40,808 nt of DNA, from contig JAEPOJ010000032.1 in NCBI GenBank assembly GCA_017642965.1, forward strand, positions 1 to 40,808, given 5' to 3'. The notes under the pieces are model-generated. The model did not search any database. It was not told the origin of the DNA and saw only the letters and a program-made list of their open reading frames with translations. How positions within the stretch are numbered: the stretch's first letter is position 1; every line of letters starts with the position of its first letter. Source of the DNA: Phycisphaerales bacterium. GTDB taxonomy: Bacteria > Planctomycetota > Phycisphaerae > Phycisphaerales > UBA1924. Positions 16,391 to 23,838 of this stretch are shown piece after piece. The position numbers and the translations under genes are program-made.

Positions 16391-17261
16391 GGTCTGGGTG
16401 GTGGTTGTGGTTGTGTGGGCCTCGCGGTAGCGGGGCTTGTTTGTTTTTGAGGCAATAGGCAGTGGGCAATAGGCAATGGGAAGAGTCTCTGGGTGGCCCG
16501 AAGGTGGCGGAGTCTCCTTCGGGGATGTTTGTTTGCGCGCGGGCTCTTGTCTCCTCCCCCGGGCTTCCGGGGGAGGTGTCGAGCGGAGCGAGACGGAGGG
16601 GGTCTTGGTTGATGGTGGGGACTTGGTGGGTGTGCGGGAGTTGGAAGAGGCCCCCTCCGTCTTCGGCTGCGCCGAATCCACCTCCCCTCGTCCGCCAGAG
16701 GCGGATCTTCGACTCGCGGGGGAGGCCGCTGGGAGTCGCTTTGGGCTGGGGGCGTTGGCTTTGCGGGCGGTTTCGAGGAGGCGGGCGCGGGTGGAGGCGG
16801 GCGCGGGTGGAGGCGAGCTTTGGGTCTCGGGAGGCGGCGGCCTGGTCGAGGTCGGTGGCGGCGAGGTAGGCGTCGCGGGCGATGTCCTGTTGGAGGGATC
16901 GGGCGCGGAGGGCCTCGTGGTTGGTGATGAGGGTGGTGCGGTTGGTGGTGATCTGGGCGATGGCAGCCGCGGACTTGCGGTAGGCGTCGGTTTGCATGAT
17001 GTCGGCGAGCTGGTCGAGGCGGAGGCCGTGTGCTTTGCAGATCTGGACGGGCGTGAGGGACGGGTCGAGGAGATCGTCCATGAGGTGAGATGTGAGGGGG
17101 GGAAGAAGAGGGGGATCAGGGGTGAGGGATTGGGGATCGGGGCTGGGAGGAAGGTCCCCGCCGGCGACTTCGTTGGGACTGTCCGCGGAAGCCCGGGGGA
17201 GGCGCGTGGTGGTCTTGATGCGGGTTGGTGTGCTGGATTTGAGTTTGGTTGGCGCGTGCAT
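16356..17261 (-). CDS. HTH-like protein with a frameshifted, repeat-derived C-terminus
   Basis: The open frame encodes 301 residues, but only the first ~145 look like a gene. It starts at 17261 after a good GGGAG. After a Pro/Thr-rich start comes LLDPSLTPVQICKAHGLRLD, which resembles a helix-turn-helix, and a helical segment (AAIAQITTNRTTLITNHEAL). At KLASTRAR a 16-bp tandem duplication (16783-16814) shifts the frame into Pro/Arg-rich nonsense that runs through the hairpin repeats and into the end of the mlaE gene. Removing one 16-bp copy restores a natural-looking continuation (ARLLETARKANAP), so the gene is probably damaged. The function is unknown. Confidence 0.5.
   Translation of the reverse strand: MHAPTKLKSSTPTRIKTTTRLPRASADSPNEVAGGDLPPSPDPQSLTPDPPLLPPLTSHLMDDLLDPSLTPVQICKAHGLRLDQLADIMQTDAYRKSAAAIAQITTNRTTLITNHEALRARSLQQDIARDAYLAATDLDQAAASRDPKLASTRARLHPRPPPRNRPQSQRPQPKATPSGLPRESKIRLWRTRGGGFGAAEDGGGLFQLPHTHQVPTINQDPLRLAPLDTSPGSPGEETRARAQTNIPEGDSATFGPPRDSSHCLLPTAYCLKNKQAPLPRGPHNHNHHPDLRTTPTQRRSP
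16419..16448 (+). terminator. Probable terminator of the mlaE-like operon
   Basis: GCCTCGC, loop GGTA, GCGGGGC (7 bp, one G-U pair) followed by TTGTTTGTTTTT. It lies 28 bases past the permease stop. Confidence 0.65.
16451..16480. repeat. Heptad array, about four units
   Basis: On the minus strand the units are CATTGCC, TATTGCC, CACTGCC, TATTGCC in exact 7-bp phase. It is nearly identical to the array at 20329-20359. Confidence 0.85.
16497..16523. repeat. Hairpin with conserved loop TGGCGGAGTCT, copy 1
   Basis: Perfect 8-bp stem CCCGAAGG / CCTTCGGG around the 11-base loop TGGCGGAGTCT. The same loop occurs at 17560-17570 within a different but also complementary stem. Confidence 0.75.
16551..16735. 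repeat. REP-like mosaic hairpin elements
   Basis: Two opposed modules. The first is a CTCCCCCGG / CCGGGGGAG hairpin followed by GGTGTCGAGCGGAGCGAGAC and GGAGGGGGTC. The second, inverted, starts GGCCCCCTCCGTC, has an inner hairpin TTCGGCTGCGCCGAA, then CCACCTCCC and GTCCGCCAGAGGCGGATC. The pair makes a large inverted repeat of about 180 bases overlapping the 3' part of the damaged gene at 16356-17261. Confidence 0.8.
16783..16814. repeat. 16-bp perfect tandem duplication
   Basis: GGGCGCGGGTGGAGGC occurs twice head to tail. Since 16 is not a multiple of three, it shifts the reading frame of the minus-strand gene that contains it. A GAGGC also precedes the first copy, so short homology may have promoted the slippage. 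Confidence 0.9.
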
Positions 17262-17554
17262 GCTTTGCTCCCTTCGCGGCTGGTTGGTGTGCGCGATGGT
17301 GCTCAGCGGGGGCTTGCGTCTGGTTGTGGTTGTGTGTCACGCTCGGGGGGTGGGTGACGACTGGGGAATTGTAAACGCTGGGCGTGGGGATGCAAGGGGG
17401 AGGTGGGGGAGTGACGGGATTTTGCGCACAGATTGGGAGATAGGGGGGAGATTTTTGTGGGGGAGGGGGGCGCGGAGGTGGTAGTGGGCGCAGAGGTCGC
17501 AATGAAGAGGGGGCGAAGATGGGTTGGTGGCTCACCAAAGCGGATCTACGACAT
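17262..17554. other. G-rich intergenic stretch
   Basis: About 290 bases upstream of the minus-strand gene. The + strand has long G-rich runs such as GGGGGAGGGGGGCGCGG near 17460 and no credible start with coding-like content. It must contain the promoter of the leftward gene. I see nothing else in it. Confidence 0.5.
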
Positions 17555-17575
17555 GCAGGTGGCGGAGTCTCCTGC
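17555..17575. repeat. Hairpin with conserved loop TGGCGGAGTCT, copy 2
   Basis: GCAGG / CCTGC stem, extendable by one more pair and, past one mismatch, two more, around the same 11-base loop as at 16505-16515. A GCGGATCTACGACA block, related to GCGGATCT[G/T]CGACA in the larger repeats, lies just upstream. Confidence 0.65.
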
Positions 17576-17579
17576 ACGT

Positions 17580-17747
17580 ATGAGGGTGTGTGTTAGGACA
17601 TGCAGGAGCCGGAGGCAGCCCTTGCATAGCTTCCGGGTTGCATTATTTGAAGGCCTAAAAGTGTGCCTAAGATTCAGAGCAATTTCTCTTATTGTAATTG
17701 GGATACTGGTAGTGTTCGAAACTCTGATGGGGGGTAAGTCGACATGA
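17580..17747 (+). pseudogene. Short membrane ORF, probable truncated gene remnant
   Basis: A 55-codon frame ending in a hydrophobic segment (AISLIVIGILVVFETLMGG) whose TGA overlaps the ATG of the next gene (ATGA at 17744). The tight overlap and the matching AT-rich composition from about 17640 suggest that the 3' part belongs to the same transcription unit. The 5' part is GC-rich repeat sequence, and the ATG at 17580 has no ribosome binding site. It is probably the tail of a membrane-protein gene whose front has been replaced by repeat DNA; a genuine small membrane protein from an internal GTG is the alternative. Confidence 0.4.
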
Positions 17748-18823
17748 AAGAAAGAGATCAGAAGATACTCCTGGAGTGTATCGAGTTGATTCGCCGCGTC
17801 CAAAATTTTCCTCCATCAACCGTCAATAGGAGTAAGTCGCTTGGTGAGATATATTCGTTTGCAGATGTCGTGGGCGACGCTGCAAAAATTATAGACTTTT
17901 ACAAATTAACTTATATTGAGCATCTCGAATACTTGCCGGCGAGGCAGCTAGGCACCCTTCGTGATGCAGCGAGAGAGACTTTGCAGTACTTTGATGCAAT
18001 CCTGGGCTTCGACCCCACTCAGGTTTCGAACCCAAACGACGAGTATGCTGCACACAAGAGCAATCTCGTAAGCAATTATCAAAAAACATTTACTAGCCTG
18101 TACAGTTTAATTGGATTTTTGTCAATTGATGCAAATCGAGTTCCTAAAATTGAGTCGAGTTTTCATAAGGCAATAGATGAAATTCGATTAGAGGTAGATG
18201 CTGTTAAGCATGAGAATGTCATGCGGGCCGAGCAGTTCATGGAAGAGGCTGATTCGTTGATGAAAAGTCTGGAGGGCTCAAAAGTCCAGGCTGAAAAGGC
18301 GTTGGATGTTATTCAGGGGGTGGCAGCTGAGAGCGGAGTCTCGGCTCAAGCTGGATATTTTGAGTCGGAGGCGGAGCGGGCTGAGGATTCGGCGTCGAAG
18401 TGGTTTTGGGCAACCGCTGTGTTCAGCTTGATTCTGGTTGCTGCTGCGGTCATCCTCTTGATCACTAGTAGTCATGAGTTCTTCCGGGTCGATTCTGTGT
18501 ACGCGTCCATACAGCTTGTGGCTGGGAAAGCATTAATATATGCCACGCTGACTTCTTTAGTTTTGTTTTCTAGTAGAAATTATAATACTTGCAAACATAA
18601 TGCTACTATAAACAGGCATAGGTTTAATTCTCTTCGTACATATACTGCTCTTGTTGAGGCTGCGGGCGACTCTGCAAATCGCGATATTGTGCTCACGCAT
18701 GCTGCGGAATGCATATTCTCTGATCAGCCAACGGGATATAACAAGCAGGATACGAGCGAGATTCGGTCCTCGACTCTTATGTCTATATCGCCCCCGGTCA
18801 TTAAAAGTGGGTCTGATACATAA
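17744..18823 (+). CDS. Coiled-coil protein with two membrane helices, accessory
   Basis: A 359-residue protein, clearly AT-richer than its surroundings. The N-terminal ~140 residues are helical and soluble. A long charged coiled coil follows at about 145-215 (KHENVMRAEQFMEEADSLMK), then two hydrophobic segments (FWATAVFSLILVAAAVILLI; LIYATLTSLVLFSS) with a short extracytoplasmic loop. The C-terminal cytoplasmic part (NRHRFNSLRTYTALVEAAGD ... DIVLTHAAECIFSDQPTGY) seems to be a recurring module in prokaryotic membrane proteins, though I cannot name it with confidence. It overlaps the preceding short ORF by 4 bp and is bordered by hairpin repeats on both sides. Function unknown; a sensor/effector role in defence is a guess. 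Confidence 0.8.
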   Translation: MKERDQKILLECIELIRRVQNFPPSTVNRSKSLGEIYSFADVVGDAAKIIDFYKLTYIEHLEYLPARQLGTLRDAARETLQYFDAILGFDPTQVSNPNDEYAAHKSNLVSNYQKTFTSLYSLIGFLSIDANRVPKIESSFHKAIDEIRLEVDAVKHENVMRAEQFMEEADSLMKSLEGSKVQAEKALDVIQGVAAESGVSAQAGYFESEAERAEDSASKWFWATAVFSLILVAAAVILLITSSHEFFRVDSVYASIQLVAGKALIYATLTSLVLFSSRNYNTCKHNATINRHRFNSLRTYTALVEAAGDSANRDIVLTHAAECIFSDQPTGYNKQDTSEIRSSTLMSISPPVIKSGSDT

Positions 18824-18985
18824 TTTTTAGTTGAGTTGCGGTCGCCCGCATCCTTCGATACTTGAGGATAGGTGAGTAGGTCAGGACGGGTGGCGGGGTG
18901 GATGCGCGATGAGGCCATAGATCCGTCGTGGGACGGTCTTCATGAAGAAGCTGGCCACGGTTTCTCAGTCGCCATAAATGCTTGT

Positions 18986-19320
18986 GCAGGGGAGGTTTCC
19001 CCTGCAACCCCTCTTTGGGATTGTGGGTTCGGTGGTGGATGGTTGTTGGGGGGTGCCCCCTCCCCCTCGCTTTGCGAGGGACCTCCCCCGTCAGGACGGG
19101 GGAGGAGAGAAGAGTCCTCCGTCTCCGCCTTCGGCGGATCCACCTCCCTCGTCCGCCAGAGGCGGATCGCGGGGAGGGATATGAAATGCCCCCCGTCACT
19201 CCGCAGTTGGCGAATCTTCGACAGGCGTGGTGCACGAAGACCCCCTCCGCCCCGCCCCCGGGGGGGGGTCGGCACCTCCCCCGTCAGGACGGGGGAGGCA
19301 CAAGAGAGTACGGGAGGCGC
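18986..19320. repeat. REP-like mosaic hairpin cluster
   Basis: A chain of hairpins: GCAGGGGA / TCCCCTGC (18986-19005); CCCTCGC / GCGAGGG near 19065; CCTCCCCCGTC / GACGGGGGAGG near 19080 and again near 19275; GCCTTCGGCGGATC near 19130; GTCCGCCAGAGGCGGATC near 19150; and a C9/G9-type stem near 19255. The segment 18824-18985 before it shows no gene and no clear structure. Confidence 0.82.
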
Positions 19321-19327
19321 GGTCGAG

Positions 19328-20314
19328 TTAGAGGCGGTAGCCGACGGGGTGTTCGATGAGGGCGTAGAGCTCTCGGAGGACGGTCATCACGAGGAAGCCG
19401 GTGATGGTGAGGGTGGCCATGATGGCGCAGGCGGTCCAGAGGCCTGCTCCGGCGAGCCAGCCGCAGGCGTAGAGGGCGGGCCAGATGGCGCCGTAGCGGG
19501 TGATCTTTTCGCCGAGTGCGGGGCCGAGGCCGACCTTTTTGTATCGTCGCCAGATCATGATGGCGAAGATGAGCACGAAGCCCAGCGGGTAGAGGACGGC
19601 GGTGGGGGGGACGAAGTTGGGCCAGAGGCCGTCGTCGGGTATTCGTCGTGTCCAGGCGAGTGCGGCGAGGGCGATGGTGCAGGTGAGCCAGCCGAGGAGT
19701 GCGAAGACGGCCGCGCGCCTTGAGATGGGGGGCGAGCGCCTGCCGAGTTGTTGGGCGAGTGCGGCGACGATGAGGGCGTGGGTCATGACGAGCCAGACGG
19801 GGAGGAGGAAGCGGGTCCAGAGGTCTGGGATGAGCATGTGTCCGGCGTAGATGAGGGCGAGGAGGAGCATGCCGATGCCGGGGATGAACTTGCCAAGCGC
19901 GTTGAAGATGAGGATGGCGACGGCGAGGAGCAGGGTCATAAGGATGGCCTCCGTGCCGAACGCGATGGATCCGAGGATGGCGAGCATGAGGGTGGCGGCG
20001 ACGAGGCACACGGCGAGCTCGATGGAGGCGGAGCCGTCGACGATGGGGGATGTTTGTTTGTTGAGTGCGCGGTCGCGGTGGACATCGAGGAGGTCGTTGA
20101 GGGATGTGCCGAAGGCGTAGAGGCCGACGCCGGCGATGAGGCCTGCGGCGAGGAGGAGGGGGAGCGAGGCGTCTTTGATGGGGTGGGGCGCGAGCTCGTC
20201 GGGGTTGAATCGGGCCCAGAGGATGATGAACCAGAGGTTGGCGACGGCGCCGAACGCGGTGGTGACGCGTGTGAGCTTGAGGGTGGGCGCGATGGCGATG
20301 AGGGTTTTTCGCAC
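19328..20314 (-). CDS. UbiA-family prenyltransferase
   Basis: A 328-residue polytopic membrane protein with eight to nine hydrophobic helices. The first Asp-rich motif NDLLDVHRD (residues 73-81) matches NDxxDxxxD, which binds the Mg-diphosphate of the prenyl donor in UbiA enzymes. The second Asp motif, expected in the C-terminal half, is not clear. Relatives attach prenyl chains to aromatic rings (quinones, haem O, chlorophyll) or other acceptors; the acceptor here is unknown. It has repeats at both ends and is divergent from ribH. Confidence 0.85.
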   Translation of the reverse strand: MRKTLIAIAPTLKLTRVTTAFGAVANLWFIILWARFNPDELAPHPIKDASLPLLLAAGLIAGVGLYAFGTSLNDLLDVHRDRALNKQTSPIVDGSASIELAVCLVAATLMLAILGSIAFGTEAILMTLLLAVAILIFNALGKFIPGIGMLLLALIYAGHMLIPDLWTRFLLPVWLVMTHALIVAALAQQLGRRSPPISRRAAVFALLGWLTCTIALAALAWTRRIPDDGLWPNFVPPTAVLYPLGFVLIFAIMIWRRYKKVGLGPALGEKITRYGAIWPALYACGWLAGAGLWTACAIMATLTITGFLVMTVLRELYALIEHPVGYRL

Positions 20315-20328
20315 GGGGGGATTCTAGA

Positions 20329-20359
20329 GGCAATAGGCAGTGGGCAATAGGCAATGGGG
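20329..20359. repeat. Heptad array upstream of the UbiA-family gene
   Basis: Minus-strand units CATTGCC, TATTGCC, CACTGCC, TATTGCC in 7-bp phase, nearly the same sequence as the array at 16451. Confidence 0.85.
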
Positions 20360-20381
20360 GGAGGGGGTCGGGGCTTTGTTG

Positions 20382-20690
20382 TGCCTCCCTACGCCGCGCG
20401 GGGAGGTGGATTCGGCGCAGCCGAAGACGGAGGGGTGTCTTGGAGAGCGCCCCAACCTTCGAAGTCCCCTCCGCCTCGGGGACTCGGCACCTCCCTCGTC
20501 CGCCAGAGGCGGATCGCGGGGAGGGACAAGAGAGGCCCCCTCCGTTCCGTCAGAGGCGGATCTGCGACACATGCGCGTGACACCTCCCCCGTCCCGCCAC
20601 TGGCGGATCTGCGACAGACTGGGGAGGAGAGTAAGGCCCCCTCCGCCTCGCGTTGCTCGGCGCCTCCCCCGCATGTGCGGGGGAGGCGGC
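20382..20690. repeat. REP-like mosaic hairpin cluster
   Basis: Four or five consecutive modules, each opening with CTCCC and closing with GGGGAGG or GGAGGGG. Inner variable hairpins include GATTCGGCGCAGCCGAAGAC, GTCCGCCAGAGGCGGATC, CCGCCACTGGCGGATCTG and, at the end, the perfect GCCTCCCCCGCATGTGCGGG-type stem. There is no gene; the segment lies between the divergent UbiA-family and ribH genes. Confidence 0.85.
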
Positions 20691-20704
20691 ATGGGTGTCT
20701 GGTC

Positions 20705-20727
20705 GCTGATGGCTGATCCCTGATGGC
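20705..20727. repeat. Heptad array, three units (GCTGATG type)
   Basis: GCTGATG, GCTGATC, CCTGATG in 7-bp phase, the reverse complement of the CATCAGC-type units at 22736 and 24849. It lies 26 bases upstream of the ribH start. Confidence 0.75.
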
Positions 20728-20752
20728 TTCTCCTGTCTAGAATCTTCTCCTT

Positions 20753-21286
20753 ATGGCTGATGCACAGAAACGACGGAAACCTGGGGCGTGTGCGGTTGTG
20801 GTGTCTCGGTACAACACGAGTGTCACGGGGGTGATGCTTGAGGGGGCGATCGGGGCGTATGCGGCTCGGGGTGGGGATGAGAGCCAGCTGGCGATTCTGG
20901 AGGTGCCAGGGGCGTATGAGCTGACGGCGGTGGCTGCTGCGGCGGCGGGGTCGGAGATGTACGAGGCGGTGGTGTGCCTGGGGTGCATCATCAAGGGCGA
21001 GACGGAGCACGATCGGCATATCGCTGCGGCGGTGGCGAAGGGGTTGACGGACATCACGCTGGCGACGGGGGTGCCGGTGGCGTTCGGGGTGCTGACGACG
21101 AACACCAATGAGCAGGCGATGGCGCGTGCGGGTGGGGACAAGGGGAACAAGGGTGCGGAGGCGATGGACGCGGCGCTGGATGCGGCGGACGCGATCGTGG
21201 CGATCGCTGAGGGGTATAAGAACGATGAGCCGGGCGTGCGGTTTATGCCTGGGTTGAAGGTGCAGGACAAGCTTTCGGGCGGTTAA
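20753..21286 (+). CDS. ribH: 6,7-dimethyl-8-ribityllumazine synthase
   Basis: Condenses 5-amino-6-ribitylaminouracil with 3,4-dihydroxy-2-butanone 4-phosphate; the penultimate step of riboflavin synthesis. 177 residues. Family blocks: RYNTSVTGVMLEGA, EVPGAYELTAVA, CLGCIIKGETEHDRHIA (with the substrate-binding GETEHD and the catalytic His), PVAFGVLTTNTNEQAMARAG and KGAEAMDAALD. First gene of the ribH-nusB-ftsY series, a common bacterial arrangement for the first two. The ATG has no clear ribosome binding site. Confidence 0.96.
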   Translation: MADAQKRRKPGACAVVVSRYNTSVTGVMLEGAIGAYAARGGDESQLAILEVPGAYELTAVAAAAAGSEMYEAVVCLGCIIKGETEHDRHIAAAVAKGLTDITLATGVPVAFGVLTTNTNEQAMARAGGDKGNKGAEAMDAALDAADAIVAIAEGYKNDEPGVRFMPGLKVQDKLSGG

Positions 21287-21302
21287 GGAGCCGGGTCTTT
21301 TT

Positions 21303-21779
21303 ATGGCATCACCACGGGATATTCGGAAGCTGGCGCTGCTGGCGATGTATCAGCTCGACGCGACGAAGGGCGAGGACCACGATTCGGTGCGCGGGGCGCT
21401 CGATGATGTGGAGACGCTCGAGGACGAGGGGCTGAGCTTCGTCGATCAGCACGCGGAGTTTTCCGCTGGGGAGCGCGAGAAGGCGTTCCGGCTGGCGGTG
21501 AATGCGTGGGAGCAGCGCGGCGATGCGGACGCGGTGCTGGGTGAGTTGTCCAAGGAGTGGAGCGTTTCGCGGATGCCGGTGGTGGATCGTTCGATCTTGC
21601 GCCTGGCGCATTACGAGATGACGCGGGTTGATGGGAGCGAGCCCAAGGGCGTGGTGAACGAGGCGGTGGAGCTGGCGAAGCAGTTTTCGACGGAGCAGTC
21701 GCCGGGCTTTGTAAACGCGATCCTGGACAAGATCCTCAAGCGTGTGCTCGCGGGTTCACGGACTGGTGAAGGGGTCTGA
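21303..21779 (+). CDS. nusB: Transcription antitermination protein NusB
   Basis: An RNA-binding protein of the NusB/NusE antitermination complex on rRNA operons. 158 residues: N-terminal RKLALLAMYQLDA; then WSVSRMPVVDRSILRLAHYE and VVNEAVELAKQFSTEQSPGF, then VNAILDKILK, all diagnostic. It starts 16 bases after ribH, with AGGAG 12 bases from the ATG, and ends five bases before ftsY. Confidence 0.95.
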   Translation: MASPRDIRKLALLAMYQLDATKGEDHDSVRGALDDVETLEDEGLSFVDQHAEFSAGEREKAFRLAVNAWEQRGDADAVLGELSKEWSVSRMPVVDRSILRLAHYEMTRVDGSEPKGVVNEAVELAKQFSTEQSPGFVNAILDKILKRVLAGSRTGEGV

Positions 21780-21783
21780 GCGC

Positions 21784-22707
21784 ATGGCGTTGTTCCGCAA
21801 GACGATCGGGAAGCTCAAGCAGGGGCTGGGCAAGACGCGCGAGGTGTTCGTGTCGTCGCTGCGGTCGGTGCTTGCGGGGAAGACGCTCGACGATGATCTC
21901 ATCAAGGAGATCGAGAAGCGGCTGATCCAGAGCGATGTCGGTGTTGTGGCAACGCGGAAGCTGATCGATGGGATCAAGGCGGATTACAAGGCGGGTGCCC
22001 TCACGAAGGGTGAGGATGTCATCGAATACTTGAAGCGTGAGCTCAAGGCGATGTGGCCGGAGCAGGATCGGACACTCAACGAGAGCGAGTCCAAGCCGAC
22101 GGTGATCCTGATGACGGGCGTGAATGGGGTGGGGAAGACGACCTCGATCTCGAAGCTGTGCCGGTCGTTGACGGATGATGGGAAGACCGTGCTTCTTGGT
22201 GCGTGCGATACCTTCCGGGCGGGGGCGGTGCGTCAGTTGGAGATCTGGGGCGAGCGTTTGGGCGTGGAGGTCGTCAAGGGTCAGCAGGGGGGCGACCCGG
22301 CTGCGGTGGCGTTCGACGCGTGCGCGGCGGCGAAGGCGCGCGGGGTTGATGTGCTGATCATCGATACGGCGGGTCGGTTGCAGACGCAATCGGGGTTGAT
22401 GGATCAGCTCAGCAAGATCCGGCGGGTGATCGATAAGCAGATCCCGGGCGCGCCGCACGAGACGCTGTTGGTGCTGGATGCGACGAGCGGTCAGAACGCG
22501 CTGCGGCAGGCCGAGGAGTTTAATGCGGCCGCGGGCGTGACGGGGATCTTCCTGAGCAAGCTCGACGGTACGGCGCGCGGCGGGATCGTGGTGGCGATCA
22601 AGGAAGCGACGGACATCCCGGTGAAGTTTATTGGGGTGGGGGAGACGCCGGCGGATGTGGAGGCGTTTGACCCTGAGGCGTTTGTTGAGGCGATGTTTGC
22701 GGAGTGA
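21784..22707 (+). CDS. ftsY: Signal recognition particle receptor FtsY
   Basis: The membrane-associated GTPase that docks ribosome-nascent chain-SRP complexes to the translocon. 307 residues: the NG domain without the long acidic A domain of enterics. G1 GVNGVGKTT (112-120), CDTFRAGAVRQLEIW (141-155), G3 DTAGR (194-198), and the closing block LSKLDGTARGG. Helical N domain at 1-100. It starts five bases after nusB; the frame is open further upstream, but MALFRKTIGK is the natural start. The heptad arrays begin directly after its stop. Confidence 0.96.
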   Translation: MALFRKTIGKLKQGLGKTREVFVSSLRSVLAGKTLDDDLIKEIEKRLIQSDVGVVATRKLIDGIKADYKAGALTKGEDVIEYLKRELKAMWPEQDRTLNESESKPTVILMTGVNGVGKTTSISKLCRSLTDDGKTVLLGACDTFRAGAVRQLEIWGERLGVEVVKGQQGGDPAAVAFDACAAAKARGVDVLIIDTAGRLQTQSGLMDQLSKIRRVIDKQIPGAPHETLLVLDATSGQNALRQAEEFNAAAGVTGIFLSKLDGTARGGIVVAIKEATDIPVKFIGVGETPADVEAFDPEAFVEAMFAE

Positions 22708-22783
22708 GGGACTCGGGACTCTGGACTCGGGACTGGCCATCAGCCATCAGCCATCAGCCATCGGGCATCGGGCATCGGGCATT
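22708..22783. repeat. Composite heptad array with three unit types
   Basis: Three different 7-bp-phase arrays lie end to end: GGGACTC, GGGACTC, TGGACTC, GGGACTG; then GCCATCA three times and GCCATCG; then GGCATCG twice and GGCATT. It starts on the base after the ftsY stop and ends just before the ribosome binding site of the next gene. Confidence 0.92.
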
Positions 22784-22794
22784 CAGGAATCGTC

Positions 22795-23838
22795 ATGGAT
22801 GATCATCCGGTGATTGGTCGTGTTCGATGTGAGGGGTGTGGGTATGAGCTGGATGGGTTGGCCCCTGATGGTGTGTGTTCAGAGTGTGGACTCGCGGTTG
22901 CGATGAGCCTGCCTCGTGATCGGGCGGGGACACCCTGGCAGCAGCGGGCGGGGTTTTGGTCGTTGGTGCGGACCTGGTGGTTGCTGATGACGGATGACGC
23001 CTGCTGGCGGGAGATGCGGATTGATCTCAAGGGTCGGCGTCGCTTTGTTGGTTGGGTGCGTGCGCTGGTGTATGGGGTGTTGTTTGTCGCGACTGTGGGT
23101 TTTGTGTTGGTCGAGACCGGCGGGCGATTGCATGCGGGGGCGTTGACTTATCTCGTCTTGGCGATGGTGGTCATGATGGTCGCGGTGGAGATCGTGCAGC
23201 GTTTGTACGGTGGGGTGATTGGGCTGCGACTGTGGGTTCGATCGAACACGCGGGATGAAGGACGCGAAGAGGCAGCGCATCAGCAGGTTCGGGATCATGC
23301 GAGCGTGGGGATGCTTATTGCGCCGTTGTTTTTGGCGGCAGGTGTCTTGTGCGTGACGCTGGGGATCGTGCTGGAGGGCGCGACCGGATCAATGGCTTTG
23401 CTGCGGGTGATGTTCTGGATCGCGGGCGTGATCGGTGCGCTTGGGATGGTGGTTGGGGTAATGCTGTTCGAGCTGGCGTACCGGCGCGGGTGGCGGGTGA
23501 TGCGGTTTCGGCGGCTTCTCAACGATGAGCGTGAGCAGGAACATCATGATGACTTTGATGATGGGCTCAGCAATCACCCGGTCGACGATCTATTCAACCT
23601 GATAGATGTACTTTCCTCCAAGCAGCGTGATCCAATGCGGTTGATCAGCTTTAGCACGGGGATGGCGTTGAAGTATGTCGTGACGCCGGTGTTATTCTTT
23701 GTGCTCTGGAAGGGGTACGGGATGCATGTGGGGGCGGCGCTGATCCTGGCATTGGCGGGGTTGTGCGTGTGCGCAGTTTTGATGCGCGTGGTGTTGCTGA
23801 TCTTGGGTGTGATTTGGGGTCGGGAGCCGTCGCGCTGA
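22795..23838 (+). CDS. Zinc-ribbon membrane protein, unknown function
   Basis: A 347-residue protein with an N-terminal four-Cys zinc ribbon (CEGCGYELDGLAPDGVCSEC) followed by seven or so hydrophobic segments, e.g. ALVYGVLFVATVGFVLVETG and LIAPLFLAAGVLCVTLGIVL. An N-terminal ribbon of this C-x-x-C-G-Y-x-L type fused to membrane helices is, as far as I recall, frequent in planctomycetes, without known function. AGGA lies six bases before the ATG. It may be cotranscribed with ftsY across the heptad array. Confidence 0.84.
   Translation: MDDHPVIGRVRCEGCGYELDGLAPDGVCSECGLAVAMSLPRDRAGTPWQQRAGFWSLVRTWWLLMTDDACWREMRIDLKGRRRFVGWVRALVYGVLFVATVGFVLVETGGRLHAGALTYLVLAMVVMMVAVEIVQRLYGGVIGLRLWVRSNTRDEGREEAAHQQVRDHASVGMLIAPLFLAAGVLCVTLGIVLEGATGSMALLRVMFWIAGVIGALGMVVGVMLFELAYRRGWRVMRFRRLLNDEREQEHHDDFDDGLSNHPVDDLFNLIDVLSSKQRDPMRLISFSTGMALKYVVTPVLFFVLWKGYGMHVGAALILALAGLCVCAVLMRVVLLILGVIWGREPSR

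Noticed and set aside
15098..16681. A 527-codon open frame antisense to the STAS and MlaE genes.
   Set aside because: It mirrors two well-supported genes and its translation is low-complexity His/Arg/Asp; it is an effect of GC-rich codon use. Its upper part is the frame that the damaged gene at 16356-17261 would use without the 16-bp duplication.
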